64,000 bases of DNA from Corynebacterium sp. Marseille-P4321 (lineage in GTDB: Bacteria; Actinomycetota; Actinomycetes; Mycobacteriales; Mycobacteriaceae): the NCBI RefSeq assembly GCF_903645305.1, contig NZ_CAHJXO010000003.1:434001-498000 (forward strand). Reading direction: 5' to 3'. The number at the start of each line of letters is the position of its first letter. The stretch's first letter is position 1. This document shows, piece after piece, positions 41,208-50,257 of the stretch. The position numbers were made by a program, and so were the translations under genes. The notes beneath the pieces were generated by a model. It searched no databases. It was not told the origin of the DNA and was given only the letters and a program-made list of their open reading frames with translations.

Positions 41208-43370
41208 ATGTTTGACCTTGCAAGAATCGGCGAAGGCCTTCCCGTGTCGCGCGTGATCGGCGACCTGCCTCAATGCGGCCCGCTCGTGGTGGAGGCACCG
41301 CCCGGCACGGGTAAGACGACGCTGGTGCCGCCGGCGGTGGCCAACATCGCCGGCAAGACGGTGGTGGTGGCGCCGCGCAGGGTTGCGGTTCGCGCGGCGG
41401 CAAAGAGGCTTGCGCTTCTCGACGGCTCCGCGTTGGGCACCAAAGTCGGCTATTCCATCCGCGGCGAACACTTCGACGGCGCGGAGGTGGAGTTCGTGAC
41501 CCCAGGCGTGTTACGCAATCGTCTGCTGCGCGACCCGGAGCTGACGGGGGTCGGCGCGGTGGTGATCGACGAGGTGCACGAGCGCCAGCTGGACACCGAT
41601 CTGGTGCTGGCGATGTGCATGGAGGTGGCGTTCCTTCGCGACGACCTCTACCTCGCGGCGATGTCGGCGACGCTGGACGCGCGCAAGTTCGCCGAGCACA
41701 TGGGGGCGGAGATTCTCTCGACGCAGGCGGATATCTATCCGCTGGATATTACATACGCACCACACCCGGGGCGCATTGAAGGTACGCGGGAGTTCTACGC
41801 GCACGTGGCCCGGCTGGCGGACGGCGAGGAACGCACGCTGGTGTTTGTGCCGGGGGCACGCGAGGTGGACCTGGTGGCGTCCCTGACGGGTGGGTCGCCG
41901 CTGCACGGACGGCTGAGCAGCGAGCAGCAGGACGAGGCGCTGAACGGGACGGCGCGGGTAGTGGTGGCAACCAGCGTGGCGGAATCCTCGATCACCGTGC
42001 CCGGGGTGCGCAAGGTGGTGGACGCGGGGCTGTCGCGCACGCCGAAACGCGACGCGCGCGGGATGCAGGGCCTGGTCACGGTGTCCGAGTCGAAGGCCAG
42101 CGCCGACCAGCGCGCCGGACGTGCGGGGCGCGAGGGGCCCGGCACGGTGGTGCGGGCGTTTTCGCAGGCCGAGTACGCGAACTTCTCGCCCGAGGCGACG
42201 CCCGAGATCATGTCCTCGGACCTCACCGGCGCAGAGCTGACCATCGCCGCGTGGGGCTCGCCGGACTTGCCGCTTCTCGACGAGCCCCCGGCGCACACCC
42301 GCGCTCAAGCAAGGGAGACGCTCACTGAACTCGGAGCTCTGAAGGACGAGAAGATCACGGAGTTCGGCGAGGAGCTCGTGCGGCTGCCACTGGACCCGCG
42401 GCTCGGCGCGGCGCTCATCCGCCACGGTGCGCAGGCGGCGCCGACGGTGGCGCGCCTCGGCGGCGACACGGACGCCCGCAGGCTGGCGCGGATGGTGCCG
42501 GACAAGGGGCCGGTTAACCCGGGCTCGGTAATCGCGTTCGCATTCCCCCAGTGGGTGGCGAAGAAGGTCGGCGAGAGCGAATACCTGCTGGCCTCCGGCA
42601 CCCGGGCGCGCTACGAGGGACGGGCAGAGTGGATCGCGGCCGCCGAGGTGCAGCGCACCGGGTCACGGGCGGTGATCCGTGAGGCGGAGCCGATTGCGTT
42701 TCCGGCCGAGCGCGTACGCGAGGAAACCCGCGCGTTTATTGAGGGTGGCAAGGTGCGCGGGCGGAAGGTGGCGCGGATAGGCGCGATCGAGCTGAACTCC
42801 ACGCCGGTGCAGCTCAGCCCCGAAGAGGCGGCGGAGGCGCTGCAAGGGTTGGACTTCACCGCGTTTGAACTTTCGGAAGACGAGCAGCGGTTAAAGGAGC
42901 GGCTCGACTTCCTCCACCACGCCATCGGCACGCCGGACGTGGAGGAGGGCGACTACTCGGTGGAGGTGGCGCAGGTGGCAGGTGGGGCGTCGATAAGCAA
43001 ATGCGACATGCGCCAAGCGATGCTGCGGCAACTGCCGTGGGACGTGGTGGGCAGGCTCGACGAGCTGGCGCCGGAGAAAATTGGGCCGGGGAAGGTGGAG
43101 TACTCCAGCGGCCGGCCCGTGGTGCGCGTGAAGCTGCAGGGGCTGTTCGGGCAGCGGCAGACCGCGCAGGTGGCGGGCGTGAACGTGGTGTACCACCTGC
43201 TCTCGCCCGCGGGGCGCGAACTGGCGGTTACCGAGGACCTGGAAAGCTTCTGGAACGGCCCCTACCAGCAGGTTCGCAAGGAAATGCGGGGGCGCTACCC
43301 GAAGCACCCCTGGCCGGAGGACCCGCTGAGCGCGGAGCCGACGCTGCGCACTACACGCACTGCGAAATAA
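41208..43370 (+). CDS. hrpB: HrpB-type DEAH-box ATP-dependent helicase (720 aa)
   Basis: Helicase motifs follow in order: GPLVVEAPPGTGKTTLV (motif I), TPGVLRNRLL, IDEVHER (motif II, DEVH), AMSATLD (III), LVFVPGARE (IV), VVATSVAESSITVPGV (V), QRAGRAGREGPG (VI). The C-terminal third fits HrpB. Substrate and role of bacterial HrpB are poorly defined (RNA helicase). The long frame extends upstream, but ATG 41208 is preferred because TACCCT lies 8 nt before it and the conserved N-terminus starts there. The 3' end overlaps the opposing 43351 gene by 20 bp. Confidence 0.88.
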   Translation: MFDLARIGEGLPVSRVIGDLPQCGPLVVEAPPGTGKTTLVPPAVANIAGKTVVVAPRRVAVRAAAKRLALLDGSALGTKVGYSIRGEHFDGAEVEFVTPGVLRNRLLRDPELTGVGAVVIDEVHERQLDTDLVLAMCMEVAFLRDDLYLAAMSATLDARKFAEHMGAEILSTQADIYPLDITYAPHPGRIEGTREFYAHVARLADGEERTLVFVPGAREVDLVASLTGGSPLHGRLSSEQQDEALNGTARVVVATSVAESSITVPGVRKVVDAGLSRTPKRDARGMQGLVTVSESKASADQRAGRAGREGPGTVVRAFSQAEYANFSPEATPEIMSSDLTGAELTIAAWGSPDLPLLDEPPAHTRAQARETLTELGALKDEKITEFGEELVRLPLDPRLGAALIRHGAQAAPTVARLGGDTDARRLARMVPDKGPVNPGSVIAFAFPQWVAKKVGESEYLLASGTRARYEGRAEWIAAAEVQRTGSRAVIREAEPIAFPAERVREETRAFIEGGKVRGRKVARIGAIELNSTPVQLSPEEAAEALQGLDFTAFELSEDEQRLKERLDFLHHAIGTPDVEEGDYSVEVAQVAGGASISKCDMRQAMLRQLPWDVVGRLDELAPEKIGPGKVEYSSGRPVVRVKLQGLFGQRQTAQVAGVNVVYHLLSPAGRELAVTEDLESFWNGPYQQVRKEMRGRYPKHPWPEDPLSAEPTLRTTRTAK

Positions 43371-44025
43371 TCAGGCCCGCGCCCGCAACCCCCGCGAGCG
43401 TGAGCCCGGCCGCGATGCCCATGTCCACATTGCGGGAGTTCAAATCGCGCAGGCGCAGGTCGATGTTGAGGTTTTCCACCTGCACGTTCAGGGCATTTTG
43501 CTTAGCGACGACAGGCAGGCTCAACTGCGACGCAAACCCCAAAGGCAACAGCACCAGAAGCGGCAACCCCACGCCGAGGGCGGTGGCGGTGCAGCGGGCG
43601 GAGACCTCCGGGGCGTAATTGACAAACGCGTCGATCACGGCGCCCTGCTCGCTCGCCGGGGCTGCCTCGCGGCCCACGAGGATGCGGGCCGGGAGGATCT
43701 CGGTGGTCTCGTCGCTGAAAGTGGCCTTCACCGGGAACTCGTAGGTACCGGGGGTAACGTCTGCCCCCGGGTTGAGGCGGATAGAGCCGTCGGCGGTGTT
43801 CAGCTCCGCCCACTCTGGGAGCGAGGTGGCGTCGAACCATGCCGCGCCGCGCGGCAGCGGGGCCGGGACGACGGCGTCGAAACCGGGGTGCACCGCCGTG
43901 AGTTCGTAGCCGTGCTCGGTGGTGACGACATCCAGCTCAGGGGGCGTTTCCTGAGCGTAGGCAGGCTGGAGCGTCGCGCCAGCTAGAGCGGCGGTCAGCG
44001 CCGCGGCGACGATCCTTCTGCCCAC
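43351..44025 (-). CDS. Small secreted protein with the Cys-TM-TM-Cys membrane hairpin (224 aa)
   Basis: GTG 44025 has GGGAGG 6 nt upstream and starts a signal peptide (cleavage near AYA/QETP). Residues about 25-130 form a beta-rich domain resembling the Ig-like/Rib-type folds of surface proteins (SLPEWAELNTADGSIRLNPG). Then come Cys145, a hydrophobic segment (about 150-170), a polar amphipathic stretch (NALNVQVENLNIDLRLRDLN), a second hydrophobic segment (about 203-221), and Cys223 as the penultimate residue. The layout copies the C-terminal module of the three large surface proteins at 855-11239, though the sequence is diverged. Function unknown. Confidence 0.78.
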   Translation of the reverse strand: MGRRIVAAALTAALAGATLQPAYAQETPPELDVVTTEHGYELTAVHPGFDAVVPAPLPRGAAWFDATSLPEWAELNTADGSIRLNPGADVTPGTYEFPVKATFSDETTEILPARILVGREAAPASEQGAVIDAFVNYAPEVSARCTATALGVGLPLLVLLPLGFASQLSLPVVAKQNALNVQVENLNIDLRLRDLNSRNVDMGIAAGLTLAGVAGAGLIISQCV

Positions 44026-44115
44026 AGCGGGCCTCCCTCAGTTGTTTTGAGAACTATGCTTGTTTGTTTCGATTGATGATTGTAGTGCACAACCCCTGCT
44101 GTAGTGTTACTCGCC

Positions 44116-45585
44116 ATGTCGAGCTCTACCGCACGCACCGTGTCCATGTGGACACTGGTTTCGCTCATCATCGGCTCCACCATCGGGTCCGGCATCTTCG
44201 CGCTCCCCCAAAACATCGGCTCAGTGGCCAGCCCCGGCGCGATGCTCGTCGGCTGGGCGATTGCGGGCGTGGGCATGCTCTCCATCGCGTTCGTGTTCCA
44301 GATCCTTGCGCGCCGCAAACCCAATTTGGATTCCGGAGTGTACTCCTACGTGCGCGCGGGCCTGGGCGACTTCATCGGATTCACCAGCGGCTTGGGCTAC
44401 TGGCTCGGCTCCGTGATGGCGCAGGTGGGCTACGCCACGCTGTTCTTCAGCACCATCGGCTACTACGTGCCGTTGTTTTCCAACCCCTGGGTGCTGGCGC
44501 TGAGCGTGTCGGCGCTGAGCTGGCTGATCTTCTATGCGCTCACCCGTGGTGTGCGGCAGGCGGCGGTGATGAACGTGATCACCACCGTCGCAAAGCTTGT
44601 GCCCATCTTGTGCTTCATAGTGCTGGTCGCGTTCCTGGGCTTCTCCTGGGACCGCTTCACCATGGACTTCACCGGGGCGGTGCACCCCGGCATCCCGTTC
44701 GGCGAGCAGCTGAAGGGCATCATGCTGTACACGGTGTGGGTGTTCATCGGCATCGAAGGCGCGTCGGTGTATTCGAAGCAGGCGCGCACGCGTAGCGACG
44801 TGGGCAAAGCCACCATCATCGGGTTCTTGAGCGTGCTGCTCCTGCTGGTCGCGGTGTCGACGCTTTCCTACGGCGTGATGGGCCAAGAAGAGCTCGCGGC
44901 ACTGCCGGAGAACTCCATGGGCGCGGTGCTCGAGGCCGTGGTGGGCCCGTGGGGCGGCGTGCTCATCTCGATCGGGCTGTGCCTGAGCGTGCTGGGCGCG
45001 TACGTGTCCTGGCAGATGCTGTGCGCCGAGCCGATCGTGCTGATGAGCCAGGACGGCCTCCTGCCGCACGCGATGGGCAAGACGAACGCGAACGGCGCCC
45101 CGGTACGCGCACAGCTGCTGTCCACGCTGGTGATCCAGTTCTTCGTGGTGGTGTTCTTCTTCAACGAGACGTCCTACAACGCCATGGTGCAGCTGGCCAC
45201 CATCATGTACCTGCTGCCGTACATCTTCTCCTCGCTGTACCTCGTGCTGTTGGCGGTGCGCGGCAAGGGGCTCACCCACCCGCACGCAGGCACGCGTTTC
45301 GACGACTCCGGGCCCGCCGTGCCCCGCGCCGAGAACCAGCGCCACCTCGTGGTGGGGCTGGTGGCGTCGGTGTACTCGCTGTGGCTCATCTACGCCGCCG
45401 ACCCGGTGTACGTGCTCTTCGGCGCGCTCGCGGTCGTGCCGGGCCTCGTCCCGTACATCTGGACGCGCAAGCGCAACAACGAGAAACTCTTCAACACCTT
45501 CGAGTGGGTCGTGGTGGCGATTGTGTGCCTCGGCGCCGTGGCGGCACTCGTTGGCCTGGTCAACGGATCACTGGTGCTGGAGTAA
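44116..45585 (+). CDS. Basic amino-acid/polyamine antiporter-type permease (APC family, 489 aa)
   Basis: There are about 12-13 hydrophobic segments, with the typical first span SLIIGSTIGSGIFALPQNIG (helix break G-S-G for the substrate carboxylate), FIGIEGASVYSKQARTRSDVGKAT after span 6, and LMSQDGLLPHAMGKTNANGAP. This is the ArcD/LysP-like arginine-ornithine antiporter branch, exact substrate uncertain. ATG 44116 lies 8 nt after TAGTGT (44102-44107), so probably leaderless. Confidence 0.85.
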   Translation: MSSSTARTVSMWTLVSLIIGSTIGSGIFALPQNIGSVASPGAMLVGWAIAGVGMLSIAFVFQILARRKPNLDSGVYSYVRAGLGDFIGFTSGLGYWLGSVMAQVGYATLFFSTIGYYVPLFSNPWVLALSVSALSWLIFYALTRGVRQAAVMNVITTVAKLVPILCFIVLVAFLGFSWDRFTMDFTGAVHPGIPFGEQLKGIMLYTVWVFIGIEGASVYSKQARTRSDVGKATIIGFLSVLLLLVAVSTLSYGVMGQEELAALPENSMGAVLEAVVGPWGGVLISIGLCLSVLGAYVSWQMLCAEPIVLMSQDGLLPHAMGKTNANGAPVRAQLLSTLVIQFFVVVFFFNETSYNAMVQLATIMYLLPYIFSSLYLVLLAVRGKGLTHPHAGTRFDDSGPAVPRAENQRHLVVGLVASVYSLWLIYAADPVYVLFGALAVVPGLVPYIWTRKRNNEKLFNTFEWVVVAIVCLGAVAALVGLVNGSLVLE

Positions 45586-45607
45586 GTCGACAGAAAGTTT
45601 TCCGCCC

Positions 45608-46624
45608 ATGAACCGTTGGCTGATCGCACTGCCCCTGTCGGTGGCGCTCGGCTTCCTGTTCGCGTGGGCGCACGTGCCGGCCGCGTGGATCCTCGCCGGC
45701 ATCTTCGGCTCCGGGGCCGTGGCGCTGATCTCCGGGCGCGACCTGCCGATCAACGAGCACGTTTTCACTTTCGCACGCGGCACCATCGGGGTGATCGCGG
45801 CGCTGCCGCTGGTGGGCATCCCGCCGCGCGAGCTGCTGCCGTTCCTCGTGCCGGGGCTGATCGTCGCGGCGGCGGTGCTGGCGCTCGCGTTCAGCGGTGG
45901 CACGTGGCTGGCGCGGCACAGCGGCTCGAGTGTTTCACGGGAAACGGGCATCTTGTCGCTGCTGCCGGGCGGGGCGTCGCTCATGCCCGCCATCGCGAAG
46001 GATTTGGGCGCGGACATGCGCTACGTCGCGCTTTCGCAGTACCTGCGCCTGCTTGCGGTTTCCGTCACGTTACCGCTTGTCGCATCGCTTCTCGACGCGC
46101 CAAAGGCTGCTTCCGAAGTCCAACATTTGGAACCGTACTGGTGGATGTGGCTGCTCGTTCCAGCCCTGATCTGTGTTGGCATCCCGGCCGGGCGCTTACT
46201 GCACCTGCCGAACCCGAGCGTGTTCGGGCCCATGATCGCCACCGCGGTGGTGGGCAGCCTCGTGGACTTCACCATCGTGCCGCCGGCACCACTCACCGTC
46301 GCAGCGTTCCTGGCACTCGGCTTCATGTGCGGCGGCGGCCTGTCCGTGCCTGCGCTGAAGCAGTTCTCGAGGTTGCTGCCAGCCACCCTGACCTACATTG
46401 CGGGGCTCATGGCCGCCTGCGCCGCGATGGGCTGGGTCGTTACGAAGTGGCTCGGGGTGACCTACTACGAGGGCTACCTGGCCACCAGCCCCGGCGCGCT
46501 GGAAACCGTGCTGGCGCTGTCGGCGGAAGGCGGCGCAGGCCCGGCTGTGGTTGCGCTGCAGCTCATCCGCCTCATTTGTGTGTTGCTGTTCGCCGCCTAC
46601 CTGCCGCGGCTGCTCAAACGCTAG
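45608..46624 (+). CDS. AbrB-family integral membrane protein (338 aa)
   Basis: About ten hydrophobic segments fall in two similar halves, as in the AbrB/ammonia monooxygenase-like group (COG3180), with GPMIATAVVGSL and the C-terminal ATSPGALETVLALS motif. Family function is unclear; regulatory names come from an old E. coli annotation. ATG 45608 is 22 bp after the permease stop, so both may share an mRNA. Codons for SVSRET contain a near-parS sequence (45931-45946). Confidence 0.8.
   Translation: MNRWLIALPLSVALGFLFAWAHVPAAWILAGIFGSGAVALISGRDLPINEHVFTFARGTIGVIAALPLVGIPPRELLPFLVPGLIVAAAVLALAFSGGTWLARHSGSSVSRETGILSLLPGGASLMPAIAKDLGADMRYVALSQYLRLLAVSVTLPLVASLLDAPKAASEVQHLEPYWWMWLLVPALICVGIPAGRLLHLPNPSVFGPMIATAVVGSLVDFTIVPPAPLTVAAFLALGFMCGGGLSVPALKQFSRLLPATLTYIAGLMAACAAMGWVVTKWLGVTYYEGYLATSPGALETVLALSAEGGAGPAVVALQLIRLICVLLFAAYLPRLLKR
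45931..45946 (+). other. Degenerate parS-like sequence
   Basis: TGTTTCACGGGAAACG differs from the ParB site TGTTTCACGTGAAACA at two positions (14 of 16 match). The conserved cell-wall block lies not far from the origin in related genomes, where parS sites cluster, so a weak ParB site is conceivable; it may also be chance within coding sequence. Confidence 0.3.
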
Positions 46625-46630
46625 TGGGCT

Positions 46631-48334
46631 CTAGTGGTTGAGCACCTCGTGGGTGAGCATGTCCATCGGCATGGATCCCAACTTCAGCGCCTTCGTGTGG
46701 AACTGAACCGGCGTCATGCCCTGGGCAAGCGCCTGCTCGCGCAGGTGCACCCAGTCACGGTAGCCCAGCGCGTACGACGGCGCCTGGCCCGGCCATCCCA
46801 TGTAGCGGTCCAGCTCGAAGGTGAGGTTCGCCTCCGGCATCGCGGTGTTGTCGCGCAGGAAGGCCTTCGCGTACTGCGCGTCCCAGGTGCCTGAGCCCTC
46901 CGGGGTGGTTTTGCGCAGGTGCACGCCGATGTCCACCATCACGCGCGCGAGGCGCAGGCGCTTGGAATCCAGCAGGCCCATGCGATACCCCGGGTCGTCG
47001 AAGTATCCGCAGGAATCCATGAGGTGCTCGGCGTAGAGCGCCCAACCCTCCCCGTGCGCGGCGTTCCAGCACACGGAGCGACGCCACATGTTCAGCTCGC
47101 TGCGGTTGAGCATGGCGTAGCCCATCTGCAGGTGGTGGCCCGGCACGCCCTCGTGGAACACGGTGGCCAGCTCCTGCCAGGTGTGGAAGGTCTCCTGGCC
47201 CTCCGGCACGGACCACCACATGGTGCCCGGGCGGATCATGTCGTCGGTGGGCGGGGTGTAGAAGATGCCGCCGGAGCCCGCGCGGTCGATGCCGCACTCC
47301 GGCACGTGCAGCTCCTCCGGGATGTGGATCTCGCTGGCGCCCAGTTCCCGCATCACTTGCTCGTTGACGCCGCCCATCCACTCCAAAAGCGCGTCGGTGC
47401 CGTGCACCATGTAGCGCTCGTCCTGGTTCAGGCGGCGGTACGCGGAGGTGACGTCGATGTCCGAGCCGTAGAGCTCCTCGGCCACCTTCTGCTGCTCTTC
47501 GACGGTTTTCCGCAGCTCCTCCTGCGCCCAGGCGTAGCCGGCGTCGAAATCCACTTCGCGGCCGAGGAAAAACTCCGCGAACATCTCGTAGCGGTCCCGG
47601 CCCACCCCGTCTTCGTGGGAGGCCTTCGGCGAAAGCTCCGTCGATAGCCAATCCGCCATGCGCAAAAACGCGGTCTTCGCCTCTGCCACCACCTCGGAGT
47701 CGGGGGAAAGGCCGAGGGTGTCCAGCTGCGAGTTATCGTCGCCAAGCATCTCGCACTGGCTAATCACCGCATCGATCTGGCGGTGGGACGCGATGTCGCC
47801 CGTGCTGGCGGCCTCAGCGAGGGATTCGCGGTAGCCCTCCAGCGCCGCCGGGATCTTCGACATGCGCGACGCGATGTGGTCGAAGTCCTCCTCCGTCACC
47901 TTCGGCATGAGCGCGAAGGAATCCCGGATGGTCTGAATCGGCGAATCGATGTTGTTCAGGCTGCGCAGCTGCTCGCCGCGGTGGTGGAACTCCAGCTGGG
48001 TGCTCATCCGGTCGCGCAGAATCGCGGCGGTCAAGTGGTCCACCTCGTCGAAGTCGTCCTCGTCGTCCGACTGGTCGGTCGAATCGTTCAGCGCGTCCAC
48101 GTCCGCCACCAGGTCGCGCATGCGGTCTGCCAGCGCATCCCAGTACTCGGGGGAAAAGTCCTGCAGCTCGCCGTCGTAGCCGTCGATGCCAATCTGGGTG
48201 GCCAGCGTCGGCGAGATGGCAGCCATGTCGTAGACGAAGTCCTCGCAGGTCGCGTCGAGGAGCGAAGGCACGCGGCCCCCCATCCCTCCGAGCACGAGGT
48301 TTTCGGAAGGATCGTTCACAGGAACAGTTGTCAT
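46631..48334 (-). CDS. DUF885-family putative zinc peptidase (567 aa)
   Basis: The family motif HEGVPGHHLQ (His-Glu and His-His, about residues 396-405) suggests a metal site like that of M32/M2-type gluzincins. The C-terminal GYRDWVHLREQAL and the final helix are as in actinobacterial DUF885 proteins. Probably a cytosolic carboxypeptidase or oligopeptidase. ATG 48334 lies 8 nt from TAGAAT (48348-48343), indicating a leaderless start. Confidence 0.85.
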   Translation of the reverse strand: MTTVPVNDPSENLVLGGMGGRVPSLLDATCEDFVYDMAAISPTLATQIGIDGYDGELQDFSPEYWDALADRMRDLVADVDALNDSTDQSDDEDDFDEVDHLTAAILRDRMSTQLEFHHRGEQLRSLNNIDSPIQTIRDSFALMPKVTEEDFDHIASRMSKIPAALEGYRESLAEAASTGDIASHRQIDAVISQCEMLGDDNSQLDTLGLSPDSEVVAEAKTAFLRMADWLSTELSPKASHEDGVGRDRYEMFAEFFLGREVDFDAGYAWAQEELRKTVEEQQKVAEELYGSDIDVTSAYRRLNQDERYMVHGTDALLEWMGGVNEQVMRELGASEIHIPEELHVPECGIDRAGSGGIFYTPPTDDMIRPGTMWWSVPEGQETFHTWQELATVFHEGVPGHHLQMGYAMLNRSELNMWRRSVCWNAAHGEGWALYAEHLMDSCGYFDDPGYRMGLLDSKRLRLARVMVDIGVHLRKTTPEGSGTWDAQYAKAFLRDNTAMPEANLTFELDRYMGWPGQAPSYALGYRDWVHLREQALAQGMTPVQFHTKALKLGSMPMDMLTHEVLNH

Positions 48335-48401
48335 GGGCAGCGATTCTATCCGAGCTGCCCAAATGGACAATTCGTTCGCGCTCGGAGTAAATATATTCAT
48401 C

Positions 48402-49478
48402 ATGAGTTCAACCTGGTCGGCGTTTTCGCGCCCCCGCACCCCGGCGGCGAAGTGCCTCCACCTGATCCGCCTGCAGGAGCTGACGTCGCGAAGCGAGCTG
48501 GTGCAAGCCACCGGGTTGTCCCAACCCACCGTCACCCGCGCCATCTCCGCGCTCGTGGATGCGGGATATGTGTGCGAGCGCAACGACCTCACGCAATCCA
48601 GCGGCCGCGGCCGCCCCACCATCCCCCTTGAGCTGGCGGAAACGAAGGGGCTGCACGCCGGGGTGTCGGTGGGTACCGAGTCCACCTATATCGCCCTGTT
48701 CGACCTGAAGGGTCGCTGCCTGCGCAGCGTGGATTTGGATATTCCGGTGGCGCGGGTGAGCGAGGACGATTTCATCCAGCACCTCATGGCGGGCCTGAAC
48801 CGCCTGTCCGCGGGGTTGAACCGCCCGCTGTGCACCGTGGGCGTGACCACCTCCGGCACGGTGACGGAGACCGGGGATGTCTACGCCCCCAACCTGGGGT
48901 GGGACAAGGTAAACCTGGGCCAGCAGCTGCGCGAGCAGTTCGCGGTGCCGGTGGAGGTGACGTCGATTAGCAGCGCGATCGTGGGCTCCGAGATGCAGTC
49001 CACCGCCGAGCTGGACACCCCCAGCGTGATGGCGCTGTTCGCCGACGACTCGATTGCGTGCGCCATCTCCGGCCCCGACGGCGTGGAGCCGATCGAGGTG
49101 GAGCAGGGCGAGCTGACCACCCAGGGGCTGCTGGACCAGATCGGCGAGCCCGGCATCCGCACCTTGCGCGACGCGGTGACCGACACGCAGTTCCGCGAGC
49201 GCACCCGCGCAGCGTTGGACGGCCGCGCGCGCGGGTTGGGTTCGCTCGTGGCGGACTTGTGCGCCGACCACAGCCCCAGCACGGTGGTGGTGGCAGGCAG
49301 CGCGTTTATCGACGATCCCTTGGCCCCCGCCCCCTTCGCCCGCACCGTGCGCGGACAGACCGAGAACGCCCCGCAGCTGCGCATGATCCCCACCCACCGC
49401 GAGGTGGTGCGCGACATCGCGCGCGCGGTGGCGCTCGACGAGGTGCTGCGCGAACCCCTGGCGGTAGCGGGACGGTGA
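48402..49478 (+). CDS. ROK-family transcriptional regulator (358 aa)
   Basis: The N-terminal winged helix (TSRSELVQATGLSQPTVTRAISALVDAGYV, about 24-53) is followed by a ROK/NagC-like sugar-kinase fold (GVSVGTESTYIALFDLKG; VGVTTSGTV). The zinc CxCGxxGC motif of typical ROK members is not visible, and the ATP-binding residues are partial, so it is likely a regulator rather than a kinase. The last base overlaps the next gene (TGATG). Confidence 0.85.
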   Translation: MSSTWSAFSRPRTPAAKCLHLIRLQELTSRSELVQATGLSQPTVTRAISALVDAGYVCERNDLTQSSGRGRPTIPLELAETKGLHAGVSVGTESTYIALFDLKGRCLRSVDLDIPVARVSEDDFIQHLMAGLNRLSAGLNRPLCTVGVTTSGTVTETGDVYAPNLGWDKVNLGQQLREQFAVPVEVTSISSAIVGSEMQSTAELDTPSVMALFADDSIACAISGPDGVEPIEVEQGELTTQGLLDQIGEPGIRTLRDAVTDTQFRERTRAALDGRARGLGSLVADLCADHSPSTVVVAGSAFIDDPLAPAPFARTVRGQTENAPQLRMIPTHREVVRDIARAVALDEVLREPLAVAGR

Positions 49479-50257
49479 TGCGCCGGGCGTGGCCGATCGC
49501 GCTGGCGGCGCTGCTGGCCGGCTGCGCGCCCGGCGAAAGCGACACCGTGACCGTCACCGAGTTGACCACGGTGCGCGACGTGAGCCCGCTCCACGGCCTC
49601 GACGCGGCGGTGGGCGAAATCGAGCAGGATTCCGATACCGAGGTGGGCATCGCGCTTTACGACGGCCTCACGGTCACCCAAGCCGGCTCCCTTTCATGGC
49701 TACCCGCCTGGTCCACGATGAAGGTGCCCATCGCGATGGCCGCCGCTGAACACTGCGAGGCGTACGACGATGACACCATCGAGCAGCTCACGACAGCCGC
49801 GATCGAGTGGAGCGACAACGACGCCGCGCGCGCCCTGTGGGACTGCATGGGCACCGACGACGAAGCCTCCGCCCTCGTGGCCGCCGAGGTGGCCAAGGCC
49901 GGAACGAGGGTGGCGGTGCGCGGGGCCTTTGGCACCACGCGCTGGTCGTTCGCGGGGCAGGCGCGCTACGCGCACTACCTGAGCCAGGTTGACGAGGACA
50001 ACGCGGTAGTGGCCGCCATGCACCACATCGCCGAAGACCAGTCCTACGGGCTCGGCCGCATCAAGGGCGTGCCGTTCAAGGGCGGCTGGTCAGACTTCGA
50101 GCCGGACGGGTCCTGGCACACCCGCCAATTCGGCTGGCTGGAGATTGGCGGGGTGCGCTACGGGGTGGCCGTCGGCGCCCGCTCGGAGGCAGGCAGCTAC
50201 GACGACACCATGGACGCCCTCGACGCCGTGGCCGAGGCCCTAACGAAGACGGGTTAG
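49478..50257 (+). CDS. Lipoprotein with beta-lactamase-like fold (259 aa)
   Basis: The lipobox ALLAGC is near residue 15. The serine-hydrolase motifs are STMKVPIAMA (SxxK, about residues 80-83), WSDNDAA (SDN, about 111-113) and FKGGWSD in the KTG place. This is close to class A beta-lactamase layout but short and with KGG for KTG, so catalytic power against beta-lactams is uncertain. It is co-translated with the ROK regulator. The stop TAG shares bases with the opposing stop (TTAG at 50254-50257). Confidence 0.75.
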   Translation: MRRAWPIALAALLAGCAPGESDTVTVTELTTVRDVSPLHGLDAAVGEIEQDSDTEVGIALYDGLTVTQAGSLSWLPAWSTMKVPIAMAAAEHCEAYDDDTIEQLTTAAIEWSDNDAARALWDCMGTDDEASALVAAEVAKAGTRVAVRGAFGTTRWSFAGQARYAHYLSQVDEDNAVVAAMHHIAEDQSYGLGRIKGVPFKGGWSDFEPDGSWHTRQFGWLEIGGVRYGVAVGARSEAGSYDDTMDALDAVAEALTKTG

